Shown: positions 1-5,737, counted from the stretch's first letter. The stretch: DNA of 5,737 bases from Lachnospiraceae bacterium (GCA_900753305.1 CAADYR010000030.1:1-5737), one strand, 5' to 3'. Notes: generated by a model not told the origin, from the sequence alone. A program made the numbers and translations.

Positions 1-217
1 CGGGCTACGCTGAGGATTTTTGGCATGTGCTATCGGGAAAATAGGCAAGTAATATGGTTTAGTTAATTTAAAAACGCTATACTAGCATCTGCGAATCTGT
101 GTAGAGCATAAATTTGCCATATGCAAAAACTATCGTATGTGTTCTTGTATATTAACTGTATCACACTTAATCTGAAAAGGCTACAGGAAAATGTAAGCGT
201 TTACAGTATTTTTTACA
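1..217. other. Non-coding region left of the AraC gene
   Basis: This AT-rich stretch lies downstream of the araC-type gene and contains no convincing gene. Frame 1 on the plus strand is open from the window edge to a TAA at 64-66, but 21 codons without recognisable motifs are not enough to call a gene tail. Visible elements are a perfect cre match (192-205), a weaker cre-like match at 69-82 (11 of 14 consensus positions), a 5-base inverted repeat TTTGC/GCAAA at 113-127, and a direct repeat TTACAGTA at 201-208 and 218-225. It may be the upstream region of a minus-strand gene beyond the left edge, but that gene is not visible. Confidence 0.5.
192..205. promoter_or_regulatory. Perfect match to the CcpA operator (cre) consensus
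   Basis: The 14 bases TGTAAGCGTTTACA match every position of the cre consensus TGWAARCGYTWNCW, which the CcpA-HPr(Ser-P) complex binds in Firmicutes for carbon catabolite control. The site lies 12 bases beyond the araC stop codon, so its target is more likely a leftward gene outside the window than araC itself. The arms TGTAA/TTACA with a 4-base loop, followed on the minus strand by TTTT, could also act as a weak terminator of the araC transcript. Function is inferred from sequence only. Confidence 0.55.
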
Positions 218-1048
218 TTACAGTAAATTTGTCTTTCGGTACTGACTGGGGGATACATGTTTGATCTTGTGAAAGGCATCTCCGAAGTAATTACTGTCCA
301 TATATCCACAGTCGGAGGCTATCTGTGTGATGCTTTTATCGGTCGACAAAAGCAGGTCACAGGCATGGCGAATCCTGACTGCATTCAGATATTCTTTAAA
401 GCCAAAGCCTGTCACTGTCTTGAATCTTCTGGAGAAATAGGAATCACTCATACAACTTAGCTTCGCCATTTTATTTAAGGTGATATTTTCCTTATAATGA
501 TGGCTGATATAAACTGCGGCGGCTTCGATATCTTTATCTTCCAGTTCTTCCGGGATTTCAGGCTGTGCATAATTCTGGCAGCGTATAATGAACAGAATGA
601 TTTCTTCACAATATCTGGTACAGAGAGCCTGCGACAATTCATCTTCATTTTCCTGTTCATGAAGCAGCCTGTCAAACAGTGATTCCAGATATCCCCGTCT
701 GTTTGGAGGTATTGTCAGATGCTTGTGTTCAAAGCATTTTATAAAGGTATCACTTCCGATGTCTTCTAATAAATGGTGAATAGATTCATGAGCAAAACAA
801 AGTGCTATTCTCTCATGACCATCTTTTGAATCAAAAGTGGTTCTGTGGATTTCTCCTTTGGGAATCAGAACCATATCGCCCTCTTTCACATGATACACAC
901 GATTATTTACGAATACTTTCCGTTTTCCATTTAACAGATAATAGAATTCATAGAAAGAATGAAAATGCTCTGTTTTCATTTCAAAATATGCTTCCCTGCG
1001 TACTCTGGACAGATTGATCTGACGCTGTTTTTCTACTTGTAATGCCAT
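218..1048 (-). CDS. AraC-family transcriptional regulator with N-terminal cupin sensor domain
   Basis: This 276-residue protein has the usual AraC/XylS two-domain length. The N-terminal part (about 20-95) reads as an AraC-type cupin: HFHSFYEFYYLLNG with H28, H30 and E34, then GDMVLIPKGEIHRT at 58-71. Such domains bind small effectors, often sugars. The C-terminal part (about 172-274) holds two helix-turn-helix units: the first around LNKMAKLSCMSDSYFSRRFK (191-210), the second around ITQIASDCGYMDSNYFGDAF (240-259), closing with the typical SPSQYR. The start at 1048 is fixed by an in-frame TAA directly before the ATG; GGTGG lies 5 bases upstream. It is divergent from the MATE transporter gene across 173 bases, so that gene is the natural candidate target. 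The family call is secure; the effector and target are unknown. Confidence 0.93.
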   Translation of the reverse strand: MALQVEKQRQINLSRVRREAYFEMKTEHFHSFYEFYYLLNGKRKVFVNNRVYHVKEGDMVLIPKGEIHRTTFDSKDGHERIALCFAHESIHHLLEDIGSDTFIKCFEHKHLTIPPNRRGYLESLFDRLLHEQENEDELSQALCTRYCEEIILFIIRCQNYAQPEIPEELEDKDIEAAAVYISHHYKENITLNKMAKLSCMSDSYFSRRFKTVTGFGFKEYLNAVRIRHACDLLLSTDKSITQIASDCGYMDSNYFGDAFHKIKHVSPSQYRKTNLL

Positions 1049-1079
1049 TTATGCCACCATACCTTTCATCGTCAGTCTC

Positions 1080-1108
1080 ATTTTACCACATCTTATAAAA
1101 GTAGTCAA
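1080..1108 (-). promoter_or_regulatory. SigA-type promoter of the AraC gene
   Basis: On the minus strand, TTGACT (1108-1103) and TAAAAT (1085-1080) are separated by exactly 17 bases, each matching five of six consensus positions. The expected transcription start is near 1073, which gives a leader of about 25 bases before the ATG at 1048. This is the best-formed promoter in the region between the two divergent genes. Confidence 0.75.
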
Positions 1109-1146
1109 AAAATCTGTAGTTTTTACATATCATCATGATTTTTAAG

Positions 1147-1175
1147 TAGTTATTACTGGATTTTCGCAGTATGAT
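1147..1175 (+). promoter_or_regulatory. Candidate promoter of the MATE gene with weak -35
   Basis: TATGAT at 1170-1175 matches five of six -10 positions and would start transcription near 1182, about 40 bases before the MATE start codon. The hexamer 17 bases upstream (TAGTTA, 1147-1152) is a poor -35 box. A good -10 with a poor -35 fits a promoter that needs an activator, and the neighbouring AraC protein is the obvious candidate. An imperfect palindrome CTGAAATTACAG (1185-1196) sits just after the predicted start. Other promoter placements are possible. Confidence 0.3.
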
Positions 1176-1211
1176 GTAACTGTTCTGAAATTACAGATAT
1201 TCATACGAAAT

Positions 1212-1217
1212 GGGGAG
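1212..1217 (+). promoter_or_regulatory. Ribosome binding site that selects the MATE start at 1222
   Basis: GGGGAG lies 4 bases before the ATG at 1222. An in-frame ATG at 1210 would place this purine block inside the coding sequence and has no Shine-Dalgarno-like sequence of its own upstream. The start at 1222 is therefore preferred. Confidence 0.75.
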
Positions 1218-1221
1218 AATT

Positions 1222-2613
1222 ATGAATTTATTAAAGAAAACAGTCAACAGAGATCTGATTTTAAGCGGCAATATGGTACAGGCTATCATGTCTATCGCCA
1301 TTCCTGTCGTAATCAATTCCTTTTTACAGACCATGTATAATCTGACGGACACCTTCTGGTTAGGGAAGATCGGTACAGAACAGTTAGCGGCAATCAATCT
1401 GGTAACACCTGTCCAAAGTATCATTATGAACTTTGGCTCCGGTATTACAGTAGCCGGTTCTGTACTGATTGCACAATATATAGGAGCTAAAGATGATGAA
1501 AATGCGAAGTCCATGGCAAATCAGATCTTTGCCTGTGCAATGATCTTCGCCTTTGTATGTGCAGGATTATGTTTTCTCTTCACTCCTGCCATTGTCAAAT
1601 GGCTTGGAGCAGATGGAAATACATTAAAATACGGGCGAATCTATCTACAGATCGTGGTTCTGGATATGCCGCTTCTGTATACGATCAATATTTTCAGTGC
1701 CATTAATCAGGCGCAGGGAGATACGGTGCGACCTATGCTGCTGAATCTACTTGGCATTCTGATCAATATGGTTCTCGACCCGTTACTTATGGTCGTGCTG
1801 AACCTGAATATTGCAGGAGCTGCGCTGGCTACTCTGTGTGCGAAGCTGCCCTCTGCCCTGATTGCCTTTTATTCTCTGAATCAGAAGGACAAGCTGGTGC
1901 ATCTGGACTTGAAACATATTCATTTTGAAAAGGACAAAATGAAAGCCATTCTTCGTGTAGGGCTGCCTACCGCTATTGGAGGCAGTACGATGCAGTTTGG
2001 TTTTCTGCTTATGAGTAAAAATGTATACAAATATGGCACACAGGCAATGGCTGCCTATGGTATCGGGAATAAGGTAAATGGGCTGATCACGTTGCCCTCT
2101 AACGGTATCGGTTCTGCGGTTGCTACTATCGTTGGTCAGAATGTTGGTGCGAATCAATATGACCGCGCCAGACAGGGCTACCGTCTTTCACAACGAATCA
2201 GTGTTGTTTTCTTATTTGTGGGTGGTTTGATTTTGTCCAGAGCACCTATTTCCGGTGCAATCGTCAGCATATTTTCTGATGACGCACAAGTCGTTGCCAT
2301 GGCTGCGGATTTCCTGAGTATCATGGCATTCTGGTGCTGGACAAATGGTATCTATAATTCTACGATGGGACTTTTTCAGGGAACAGGACATACCGAAGTT
2401 ACGATGCTGGTGGATGCTTCAAGGTTGTGGGTATTTCGTTTTCTGACGCTGTTTATCTGTGAGAGCATCCTGCATATGGGTGTCAGAAGCATCTGGTATT
2501 GTGTTGTTGTAAGTAACGGTATCTCTGCGGCGATACTCTATCTCCTTTACCGTACCAATATCTGGCGTAGATCAGCCATGAAAAAGACGCAGAAAACCAA
2601 AGGAGCAGCCTGA
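1222..2613 (+). CDS. MATE-family multidrug/toxin efflux transporter
   Basis: The 463-residue hydrophobic protein has the length and two-lobed layout of the MATE family (12 membrane segments in two halves of six), which export cationic drugs, toxins or metabolites in exchange for Na+ or H+. The first lobe begins near residue 17. YNLTDTFWLGKIG (39-51) is the conserved first-helix region, and D43 lines up with the conserved cation-coupling Asp of NorM-like pumps (from memory). INQAQGDTVRPM (161-172) and LGILINMVLDPLL (177-189) are typical of the half-repeat. The second half runs from about 241 (KAILRVGLPTAIGGSTMQFG) to 445, with QNVGANQYDRA (306-316) and MGLFQGTGHTEVTM (382-395) as its counterparts. 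A basic tail (449-460) ends the protein. It is divergent from the araC-type gene and converges directly on the debranching enzyme gene. The substrate cannot be read from the sequence. Confidence 0.93.
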   Translation: MNLLKKTVNRDLILSGNMVQAIMSIAIPVVINSFLQTMYNLTDTFWLGKIGTEQLAAINLVTPVQSIIMNFGSGITVAGSVLIAQYIGAKDDENAKSMANQIFACAMIFAFVCAGLCFLFTPAIVKWLGADGNTLKYGRIYLQIVVLDMPLLYTINIFSAINQAQGDTVRPMLLNLLGILINMVLDPLLMVVLNLNIAGAALATLCAKLPSALIAFYSLNQKDKLVHLDLKHIHFEKDKMKAILRVGLPTAIGGSTMQFGFLLMSKNVYKYGTQAMAAYGIGNKVNGLITLPSNGIGSAVATIVGQNVGANQYDRARQGYRLSQRISVVFLFVGGLILSRAPISGAIVSIFSDDAQVVAMAADFLSIMAFWCWTNGIYNSTMGLFQGTGHTEVTMLVDASRLWVFRFLTLFICESILHMGVRSIWYCVVVSNGISAAILYLLYRTNIWRRSAMKKTQKTKGAA

Positions 2614-2626
2614 TTAAAGCTGCTCC
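2602..2626. terminator. Terminator hairpin shared by two convergent genes
   Basis: GGAGCAGC (2602-2609) and GCTGCTCC (2619-2626) form a perfect 8-base stem around a 9-base loop. The loop contains both the TGA of the MATE gene (2611-2613) and the complement of the TAA of the debranching gene (2614-2616). On the minus strand the stem is followed by TTTGGTTTTCTG, a reasonable U-rich tract, so it should end the debranching transcript. On the plus strand it is followed by CATTCATAT, a poor tract, so termination of the MATE transcript there is less certain. Confidence 0.7.
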
Positions 2627-4602
2627 CATTCATATACGGCTCGCAGAAGTTCACCTACACTCCAGGCCTGTGCAAAACAGCCTCTTGAAACAGTAGGTTT
2701 GACGCCGTCATAGATTTCTGCCAATTGTCCAAGACACCCTTCCTCCAGCCAGTACCGAATCGCTTCAATTCCTTTCGCCAGCTCTGCTTTATAGGAAGAT
2801 GTCATGTCTGATGCATCCTGTTTTAAATATTTGATCCTGGCGCGGTAATAGGCGCCCAGTGGGAACGCCCATACCGTTCCCTGATGATATGCTCTGTCTC
2901 TCTCCTGCATACTTCCAATATAAATATCATGGAAGGCACTGTCCCTAGGGGATAGGGTTCTAAGTCCTGCAGTTGTATACAATTCTTCTTTGATCTTATG
3001 AAGAACGCATAACTCTTTCTCTTTAGGAAGCATTGTATATGGCATGGATAACGCCCACACCTGATTACAGCGCACCTGATTTTCTTCCTCATTTCCAGAT
3101 AATACATCTTTTAAACAGTTTTCCTCTTCGTTCCAGAATCTCAGGAGAAATGCTTCTTTGACCTTGTCTGCAAGCTCTGCATAATGCTGTGCCAGCTTGT
3201 TATCCTGTTGCAGTAAAGCGAATTGCTCCATAATTTTCAAATCATTATACCAGTAAGCATTGATTTCTACAGGTTTACCATGACGCGGCGTAGGTAGATA
3301 ATCTCCCACACGAACATCCATCCAGGTTAGCTGTTCCAGGTCTGCACCCGCCTGAATCAGACAATCTGTGTCCATTTTAATATGATAATCTGTTCCCTTC
3401 TCATAAGCGGTCATAATCCGTTTCAGCACATCCCATACTTCTGGTAAAAAGGCATTGTCCTTTGAAGCCTGGATATATTCATATACCGCATTAATAAACA
3501 ACAACGGGGCATCTACGGAATTGTACATGGGTTCAACATCCCCCTCCGGGAACAGATTCGGTAAAAGCCCATGATGTTCGTATTCAGCAAAGGTCTGGAG
3601 AATACTTTTACATTCATCAAATCTGCCTGTGACCATGGTAGTTCCTGCCAGTGCAATCATCGTATCTCTTCCCCAGTCCTCGAAGAAGGGATACCCTGCG
3701 ATAATACTCTTACCCTGCGTGGATTCTCTATCTACTACATAAGCATCTGCACTCAGAACGAGCTGTCTGCCGATTTCACTGGTCAGATGGGCTTTCTTTA
3801 ACAGCGCTTCTTCATATGCCTGTCTGTTGTGAAGTAATTCATCAAACAGCCCCTCATGGTATGTATAAGGTCTTGTACTAAAAATGACATCTATGTCACT
3901 TTCTGTTTCTCCTGTTTCTACTTCACTGATATAAGAGTGATTGCATACAGTCATTCCCTGTTTTTCTCTGCCGTCACGCTCATCCTGTGAAAAATACATC
4001 GGTCCAAACAAGTGAGCGGATTCCTCCTGCATCTGTGCATTGGTTGCAACGTAAAGGATATCTTCATCCCCTTTTATCCGATACAGATTATCCTGTTCTA
4101 TATTGACTGTAATCTGCTGCTTTTCACAAAATTCTTCTTTCTTAGGTGAAAAGCGCAGCATAGGTGTCAAGGTCAGCCTGCACTGATGCTTTTGCTTAGA
4201 ATGAATACTATATTGTAGCGCTACGGTATTTTCCCCATGAACCATGACTATTCTCTTGGATATCACAACATCTCCAATGCGATACGTCCACGTAGGTATT
4301 TTATCGTAGGAAAAGCTATCTAAATAGCGAAATCCTTCCAAATCCGGTTGATTCATCATTCTCTGGGAAGTCAGGATATAATCTGTGCCATCTATTGAAA
4401 ACGTTTCCAATAAATTCGAAATCAAATGTCTGCGTACATTGGGTGCTTTTTGTGCAGACATAAGTAATGCCTGATCACCTCTTGCCAGAGAACCAATCAC
4501 TGACAAGCTGCTATATCCACCCAAGCCATTTGTCAGCAGGAAGCAATCCTTCTCTCCCTGCTCTATCGTATTCCAATTCTGATTATTTCGTTCAAATCTC
4601 AT
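2614..4602 (-). CDS. Glycogen debranching enzyme, amylo-alpha-1,6-glucosidase type (GH133-like)
   Basis: This 662-residue cytoplasmic enzyme should hydrolyse alpha-1,6 branch points of glycogen or related glucans. The N-terminal GDE_N-type domain (about 17-245) carries the conserved NGLGGY (25-30). The C-terminal (alpha/alpha)6-barrel GDE_C-type domain (about 280-655) carries FFEDWGRDT (306-314), GLLPNLFPEG (345-354), NSVDAP (361-366), TWMD (426-429), TPRHGKPVEINA (438-449), HQGTVWAFPLGAY (573-585) and GCFAQAWSVGELLR (641-654). D429 and E446 are in the conserved acidic motifs around the expected active site. The length is normal for bacterial single-activity enzymes; I see no separate glucanotransferase domain. 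The start at 4602 is chosen because AAAGGA lies 7 bases upstream; an ATG 30 codons earlier would be inside the acetyltransferase gene. It is last in the minus-strand cluster, 16 bases after the GNAT gene, and carries an internal perfect cre match. Confidence 0.93.
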   Translation of the reverse strand: MRFERNNQNWNTIEQGEKDCFLLTNGLGGYSSLSVIGSLARGDQALLMSAQKAPNVRRHLISNLLETFSIDGTDYILTSQRMMNQPDLEGFRYLDSFSYDKIPTWTYRIGDVVISKRIVMVHGENTVALQYSIHSKQKHQCRLTLTPMLRFSPKKEEFCEKQQITVNIEQDNLYRIKGDEDILYVATNAQMQEESAHLFGPMYFSQDERDGREKQGMTVCNHSYISEVETGETESDIDVIFSTRPYTYHEGLFDELLHNRQAYEEALLKKAHLTSEIGRQLVLSADAYVVDRESTQGKSIIAGYPFFEDWGRDTMIALAGTTMVTGRFDECKSILQTFAEYEHHGLLPNLFPEGDVEPMYNSVDAPLLFINAVYEYIQASKDNAFLPEVWDVLKRIMTAYEKGTDYHIKMDTDCLIQAGADLEQLTWMDVRVGDYLPTPRHGKPVEINAYWYNDLKIMEQFALLQQDNKLAQHYAELADKVKEAFLLRFWNEEENCLKDVLSGNEEENQVRCNQVWALSMPYTMLPKEKELCVLHKIKEELYTTAGLRTLSPRDSAFHDIYIGSMQERDRAYHQGTVWAFPLGAYYRARIKYLKQDASDMTSSYKAELAKGIEAIRYWLEEGCLGQLAEIYDGVKPTVSRGCFAQAWSVGELLRAVYEWEQL
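4396..4409. promoter_or_regulatory. Perfect cre match inside the debranching enzyme gene
   Basis: TGAAAACGTTTCCA on the plus strand matches every position of TGWAARCGYTWNCW. It overlaps codons for residues about 65-69 of the debranching enzyme, roughly 195-207 bases into the gene. CcpA bound inside a gene is known in Firmicutes to block elongating polymerase, and repression of a storage-glucan enzyme during rapid sugar supply would be sensible. The codons (Glu-Thr-Phe-Ser) are ordinary, so a chance match cannot be excluded. Confidence 0.5.
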
Positions 4603-4609
4603 CGCGTTA

Positions 4610-4615
4610 TCCTTT
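4610..4615 (-). promoter_or_regulatory. Ribosome binding site of the debranching enzyme gene
   Basis: AAAGGA on the minus strand lies 7 bases before the ATG at 4602 and inside the 16-base gap after the acetyltransferase stop codon. It decides the start codon against an upstream in-frame ATG at 4692, which has no use as a gene start because it lies deep inside the acetyltransferase gene. Confidence 0.8.
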
Positions 4616-4618
4616 CTT

Positions 4619-5104
4619 TTAGTCAACTTTTTCATAGGCAATTCTGGGGCTTCCATCTGCAATATGGATGATTCCACATTGTACGAACCCATTCTTGACC
4701 AGAAGATGCTGCATGGTCAGATTATCATGGTGTGTATCTGCACGCAGATGAGGACAAATATTCTGGCAAAATGACACACATGTCGCAAAAATGCCTTTTA
4801 TCTGTCCATCACTGGCAAGGCGGTGTATTGTGCCATATGGCGAATTCTCCAACCATTTTCCCTCTTCTATTACCTGATAAGTAGGGTCATCACCCAGGAT
4901 AAAGGCAAACGCTGCGTGAAGCTGTCCATTCTCTTCGCAGACATAGGAGTTGCCTTTTGCAATATCTGCCTCCAGTACTGCTCTGTTTGGATGCCCCGGC
5001 TTCCACTGTGTCGGATTGCCTGACTTGTCCATATATTCCTTTGCCAGACGGTAAATTCTTAACATTTCATCAATATCTTCCAGTTTAGCATGTCTGATTG
5101 TCAT
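4619..5104 (-). CDS. GNAT-family N-acetyltransferase
   Basis: This 161-residue protein is the normal size for a single-domain GNAT enzyme, which moves an acetyl group from acetyl-CoA to an amine. The N-terminus MTIRHAKLEDIDEMLRIYR is the usual first strand and helix. RLASDGQIKGIFATCVSFC (95-113) occupies the acetyl-CoA pyrophosphate-binding position, in a less canonical form than the textbook Q/RxxGxG/A. LRADTHHDNLTMQHLLVKNGF (120-140) followed by CGIIHIADGSPRIAYEKV is the typical C-terminal half of one clostridial subgroup. AAAGGAG at 5118-5112 stands 7 bases before the ATG. The gene start overlaps the 3' end of the HxlR frame by 20 bases, and its stop is 16 bases before the debranching gene, so co-transcription is likely. 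The acceptor substrate is unknown, and I see no direct link to glycogen. Confidence 0.9.
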   Translation of the reverse strand: MTIRHAKLEDIDEMLRIYRLAKEYMDKSGNPTQWKPGHPNRAVLEADIAKGNSYVCEENGQLHAAFAFILGDDPTYQVIEEGKWLENSPYGTIHRLASDGQIKGIFATCVSFCQNICPHLRADTHHDNLTMQHLLVKNGFVQCGIIHIADGSPRIAYEKVD

Positions 5105-5492
5105 TGTTGTACTCCTTTGCTTTTTCCTGCAAATGATCCGATTTATGCTGACTGCCCCATTGACACATGGATATCAGAATTGGGATCAATGATCTGCCGC
5201 GCTCTGACAGGCTGTATTCTACCTTAGGTGGAATCTGCGGATATTCTGTTCTGATAATCAGAGAATCATTCTCCATTTCTTTGAGTGTGGCACTTAATGT
5301 CTTGTGAGAAATCGTGCCAAGACATCATTTCAGTTCGTTGTATCTCATGACAGGCCTATGCTGTGCCAGCCAGTAGATGATGATCAGTTTATATTTGCCA
5401 TTAATAAGGGATAAAGTATATCCAAAATCTGTATCTGTAATATTCTCTCCCGTATGACAGCACTCTTTATGCGGCATACAATTAGACGTCAC
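5085..5492 (-). pseudogene. HxlR-family winged-helix regulator interrupted by an in-frame TGA
   Basis: Read through one stop, the frame gives about 135 residues, the normal length for HxlR-family DNA-binding regulators. Before the stop it reads DTDFGYTLSLINGKYKLIII and then RYNELK (50-55); after it, CLGTISHKTLSATLKEMEND and then IPPKVEYSLSERGRSLIPIL, which are the recognition-helix and wing motifs of the family in unbroken order. Codon 56 is TGA (5327-5325), where relatives usually carry Arg or Lys, so a CGA-to-TGA change would explain it. The likely start is GTG at 5492, with AGGAG (5507-5503) 10 bases upstream; ATG at 5477 is an alternative. Cysteines at 5, 11 and 12 recall redox-sensing members. 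As read, only 55 residues would be made, without most of the DNA-binding domain. The 3' end overlaps the acetyltransferase gene, which it may once have autoregulated. A sequencing error is possible. Confidence 0.82.
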
Positions 5493-5502
5493 TTTGCGTT
5501 GA

Positions 5503-5509
5503 CTCCTTC
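5503..5509 (-). promoter_or_regulatory. Ribosome binding site of the HxlR gene, favouring a GTG start
   Basis: GAAGGAG on the minus strand (5509-5503) is the only strong Shine-Dalgarno sequence near the start of the HxlR frame. It lies 10 bases before the GTG at 5492 and 25 bases before the first in-frame ATG (5477), which is too far. The GTG is therefore preferred, although the spacing is slightly long. Confidence 0.6.
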
Positions 5510-5566
5510 CATTACTTTCCTTTAGGTGAGTATATAACCTGAATGTGCGTATTTCCTTTTTTATAA

Positions 5567-5595
5567 ATTGTAATGTATATTGTAGAAAAGGGCAA
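5567..5595 (-). promoter_or_regulatory. SigA-type promoter of the HxlR-GNAT-debranching cluster
   Basis: On the minus strand TTGCCC (5595-5590) and TACAAT (5572-5567) are 17 bases apart, matching four and five of six consensus positions. Transcription would start near 5560, leaving a leader of about 68 bases before the GTG at 5492. The hexamer TACAAT occurs twice here (5584-5579 and 5572-5567, 12 bases apart), so a regulator binding this repeat would cover the -10 region. No other good promoter was seen before the acetyltransferase or debranching genes. Confidence 0.55.
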
Positions 5596-5737
5596 TAATA
5601 GATTTAGAAATTAAGTAATTGCGAAACTGGGATAGGGAATGGTACGAATTGAGCAGGTTTAACAATGCAACACAGACCCGCTCTCGCTACACTGCAGCTC
5701 GTAGCAGTACATAAGGCGCTAAAATACAGCGCCTAAG
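5596..5737. other. Non-coding right edge with several hairpins
   Basis: No gene is visible between the cluster promoter and the window end. From about 5675 the composition becomes more GC-rich and structured: GCTAC/GTAGC (5686-5690, 5701-5705) and ACTGC/GCAGT (5691-5695, 5704-5708) are mutually exclusive stems, followed by the strong edge hairpin at 5714-5734. The wording resembles repeated intergenic elements in gut Clostridia, but that is an impression from memory only. It could instead be the downstream region of a gene beyond the edge. Confidence 0.4.
5714..5734. terminator. Terminator-like hairpin at the right edge
   Basis: AGGCGCT (5714-5720) and AGCGCCT (5728-5734) form a perfect 7-base GC-rich stem around a 7-base A-rich loop. 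On the minus strand it is followed by TTATGTACTG, not a proper U tract. On the plus strand only three more bases are visible, so a U tract cannot be judged. It is either a terminator or a structured end of a repeat element. Confidence 0.4.

Noticed and set aside
1..66. Plus-strand frame open from the window edge to TAA at 64-66
   Set aside because: Only 21 codons are visible, without motifs, and the residue mix looks like translated spacer.
69..82. Second cre-like site near the left edge
   Set aside because: Only 11 of 14 consensus positions match, including loss of the conserved G and C near the ends; kept only as a remark.
257..1017. Open frames opposite or out of phase with the AraC gene (257-460, 497-682, 802-1017 plus; 475-675 minus)
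   Set aside because: They overlap a well-supported gene, show no family motifs and have the low-complexity residue pattern of shadow frames.
1052..1081. A tiny leader peptide frame of about 6-10 codons ending in the TAA just before the AraC start
   Set aside because: The longer version begins within the promoter -10 region and the shorter one almost at the predicted transcript start, with no ribosome binding site.
1210..1221. ATG at 1210 as the MATE start
   Set aside because: No Shine-Dalgarno sequence precedes it, and the GGGGAG block at 1212-1217 is correctly placed for the ATG at 1222.
1783..2157. 124-codon minus-strand frame inside the MATE gene
   Set aside because: It lies wholly antisense to conserved MATE coding sequence and has no recognisable protein features.
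4603..4692. A 30-residue N-terminal extension of the debranching enzyme starting at ATG 4692
   Set aside because: It would lie within the acetyltransferase gene in another frame, matches nothing in the family, and a good ribosome binding site stands before the ATG at 4602.
5085..5276. A separate 63-residue protein starting at ATG 5276
   Set aside because: It is the C-terminal part of the HxlR frame, with no usable ribosome binding site before the internal ATG and without the recognition helix.
5325..5327. TGA read as selenocysteine or tryptophan (recoding)
   Set aside because: HxlR regulators have no selenocysteine position here, relatives carry a basic residue, and the MATE gene uses TGA as a genuine stop with tryptophans written as TGG.

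Overview
The window looks like chromosomal DNA of a low-to-mid GC Firmicute, most likely a gut-type Clostridium relative (Lachnospiraceae-like). The reasons are AGGAG-type ribosome binding sites in front of most genes, SigA-like promoters, two perfect matches to the Gram-positive CcpA operator (cre), and proteins whose wording resembles the clostridial branches of their families. This placement is from memory of the families, not from a search.

Layout. Bases 1-217 are non-coding and hold a perfect cre match. An AraC-family regulator (218-1048, minus) has a good SigA-type promoter. It is divergent from a MATE-family efflux transporter (1222-2613, plus). The MATE gene converges with no gap on a glycogen debranching enzyme gene (2614-4602, minus): the two stop codons are adjacent and both lie in the loop of a terminator-type hairpin. 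The debranching enzyme gene is the last of a minus-strand cluster that starts with an HxlR-family regulator (5085-5492) and continues with a GNAT acetyltransferase (4619-5104). The HxlR reading frame is interrupted by a single in-frame TGA at codon 56, so it looks like a recent pseudogene. The right edge (about 5600-5737) is non-coding and ends in a strong GC-rich hairpin.

How it may work together. The AraC protein may control the divergent transporter, whose candidate promoter has a poor -35 box, as activator-dependent promoters often do. The HxlR-GNAT-debranching cluster has one recognisable promoter, a 20-base gene overlap and a 16-base gap, so it is probably one transcript. The perfect cre match inside the debranching gene suggests CcpA carbon control of storage-polysaccharide breakdown, which makes biological sense but is untested.

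I found no defence system, CRISPR array, transposase, rRNA or tRNA. These are ordinary gene families. The points most worth a second look are the nonsense codon in the HxlR gene, the two perfect cre matches, and the shared stop-codon hairpin.
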